64,000 nt of DNA, from contig JAHQRK010000006.1 in the NCBI GenBank assembly GCA_019828595.1, positions 3,038,001 to 3,102,000 on the forward strand, written 5' to 3'. Shown here piece by piece: positions 63,901 to 64,000 of the stretch. The notes below the pieces were generated by a model that was given only the letters and a program-made list of their open reading frames with translations, did no database searches and had not been told where the DNA came from. Made by a program: the position numbers and the translations under genes. The stretch comes from Aphanomyces cochlioides (taxonomy: Eukaryota; Oomycota; Saprolegniomycetes; Saprolegniales; Verrucalvaceae). Numbering within the stretch: position 1 is the stretch's first letter; every line of letters begins with the position of its first letter.

Positions 63901-64000
63901 GACTCTTGAGCTCGTTGTCGCGTAGCGTGCTAATGTGGTCATAGTATCTTTCTTCCCATGTGTTGAATTTGATAATTTGAATTGATCCAAAGACTTCATT
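60962..64000 (-). CDS. ABCC (MRP-type) transporter, 5' end off the window
   Basis: The minus-strand frame is open from the right edge to the stop at 60962-60964, about 1,012 residues, so the N-terminal part of TMD1 lies outside. Visible: the end of TMD1, NBD1 (Walker A GRVGEGKSS, signature VSGGQKARFSLAR, Walker B YILDSPLSAVD with the Ser typical of a degenerate ABCC site), a linker with acidic residues, TMD2 with about six spans, and NBD2 (Walker A GRTGAGKSS, signature YSVGERQMLCMARAL, Walker B IVIMDEATAAID, H-loop IAHRLDTVLD). NBD1 is non-canonical and NBD2 canonical, as in multidrug-resistance-associated proteins that export conjugates across plasma or vacuolar membranes. No frameshift is seen. 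Confidence 0.95.
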   Translation of the reverse strand, partial: NEVFGSIQIIKFNTWEERYYDHISTLRDNELKSLWMRALIQASTTSMNYIAPVALTTVSFASYVLLFGQTLTATKLFTALSIFGLIKQPMTKLPQVITTWMQALVSYKRFTEFLALEERDPNAVTSVVSSNDIDVEITNGSFGWDVQNPFFQNLILSIKRGEFVVLHGRVGEGKSSLCNVILGELEKYEGSVGVNGRIAYFSQQPWIQNMTIRENILFGLPYDRVKYNKVIEACSLEKDLTLFAAGDRTEIGTKGVNVSGGQKARFSLARACYSDADIYILDSPLSAVDAIVQNEIFTKCLLGLLRNKTILLVTHNPDIISSPYVDKVIEVKNGKLVETARESKKYECPVLISPLKARQMYIDESELDSNAQPNAVDNRLVSPYLKSPFIDMGEFMFTPMDESEEKTFSEVDTSGKLVVAEERKEGRVSREVFFVYFNAMGGWHVVVALLCSQCIFQSLQIFSDLWLSAWTSSSSLVTPEEFHSRAQYNILVYASLALGSSIMVAFRSVTVSWAGLRASKQLFDNLCKALLGAPMRFFDTNPLGRILNRFSGDINKVDTSIPGCVNSCLASIFFLLFTWGTTIIVVRWMGPVLLPLMWIYFKVGTFFVQPARELERLTRTTRSPMVMHISESIDGAVVVRAFGPKQIRRFERIHHSNVDLDNETNFSWDLSEHWFRVRIGMISAGLILVTSFSLITMRQYLTAGLIGLVFSYSLQFTSTLEGLVWAWSMFETAMIAPERVAEYTNVEQEATRIIPGSVSSSWPQDGSIQFHNVSFRYKPTDPLVLKNITFQVRSGEKVGIVGRTGAGKSSLTMALFRINEIVSGTMKISGTNISNIGIKTLRESMAIIPQNPILFKGTLRHYLDPFDQYTDAELWDVRNKVRLTTRISSEPDKLLSIVEENGDNYSVGERQMLCMARALLRQCRIVIMDEATAAIDHETDQNLQRVIREAFASSTVLTIAHRLDTVLDNDRILVFDQGTIIQNDSPANLIQAGSGIFYNLCQEGGYLKNIVN

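Noticed and set aside
1..64000. CRISPR arrays, rRNA or tRNA genes
   Set aside because: No regularly spaced repeats and no recognisable tRNA or rRNA signatures on reading both strands; a covariance search could still find a tRNA I missed.

Overview
The window is nuclear DNA of an oomycete, most likely a saprolegnialean water mould of the Aphanomyces type. This is inferred from several signs. Four genes carry a sequence matching the oomycete Inr-FPR core promoter 8-33 bases ahead of the ATG. The spliceable genes have tiny GT-AG introns, mostly 35-60 bp. There is a secreted eight-domain Kazal-like protease inhibitor, a full-size PDR-type ABC transporter, and a transposon mixture of Crypton, copia, Tc1/mariner, pogo/Tigger, hAT and PIF/Harbinger. 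The genus is a guess; the oomycete call is firm.

Layout. Bases 1-27,000 are repeat-dominated. An unrecognised partial ORF (2-952) is followed by an IS630-type transposase (minus, 1010-2119) and a pogo/Tigger transposase split in two by a Crypton (about 3622-6142). After a gene-poor stretch comes an intact zinc alcohol dehydrogenase (9101-10156) and a decayed Tc1 element (12256-13795). Next lies a second alcohol dehydrogenase copy (14227-26925), broken by three insertions: a 407-bp MITE, a copia LTR retrotransposon (itself hit by a mariner) and a BED-finger hAT. The hAT contains a small element with an 8-bp target duplication, and that element contains a pogo element. This makes a nest four levels deep.

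Bases 27,669-31,715 hold the PDR transporter (minus). From 31,716 to 37,400 there is repeat-rich DNA with a MULE-like MITE, a Tc1-type MITE and a complete but doubly stopped pogo element.

Bases 37,400-49,216 are the gene-rich core: a choline-transporter-like protein, a four-exon VASt-domain membrane protein, a possible small minus-strand gene, an unrecognised four-exon gene, a 926-aa charged coiled-coil protein, a 152-aa basic protein and a PP2C phosphatase. Two Harbinger elements with TAA target duplications follow (49,746-53,392).

The right end (53,559-64,000) is again gene-dense: a divergent kinesin with a one-base frameshift, a second PP2C phosphatase, the Kazal inhibitor (minus), a CAF16-like ABC protein in five exons, a dead fragment of an ABCC second nucleotide-binding domain, and the C-terminal part of an intact ABCC (MRP-type) transporter that runs off the right edge.

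No operon logic applies. Membrane transport (PDR, ABCC, choline-type) and phosphatase signalling recur, and gene ends are packed closely: 7 bp separate the PP2C and Kazal stop codons. No tRNA, rRNA or CRISPR array was recognised.
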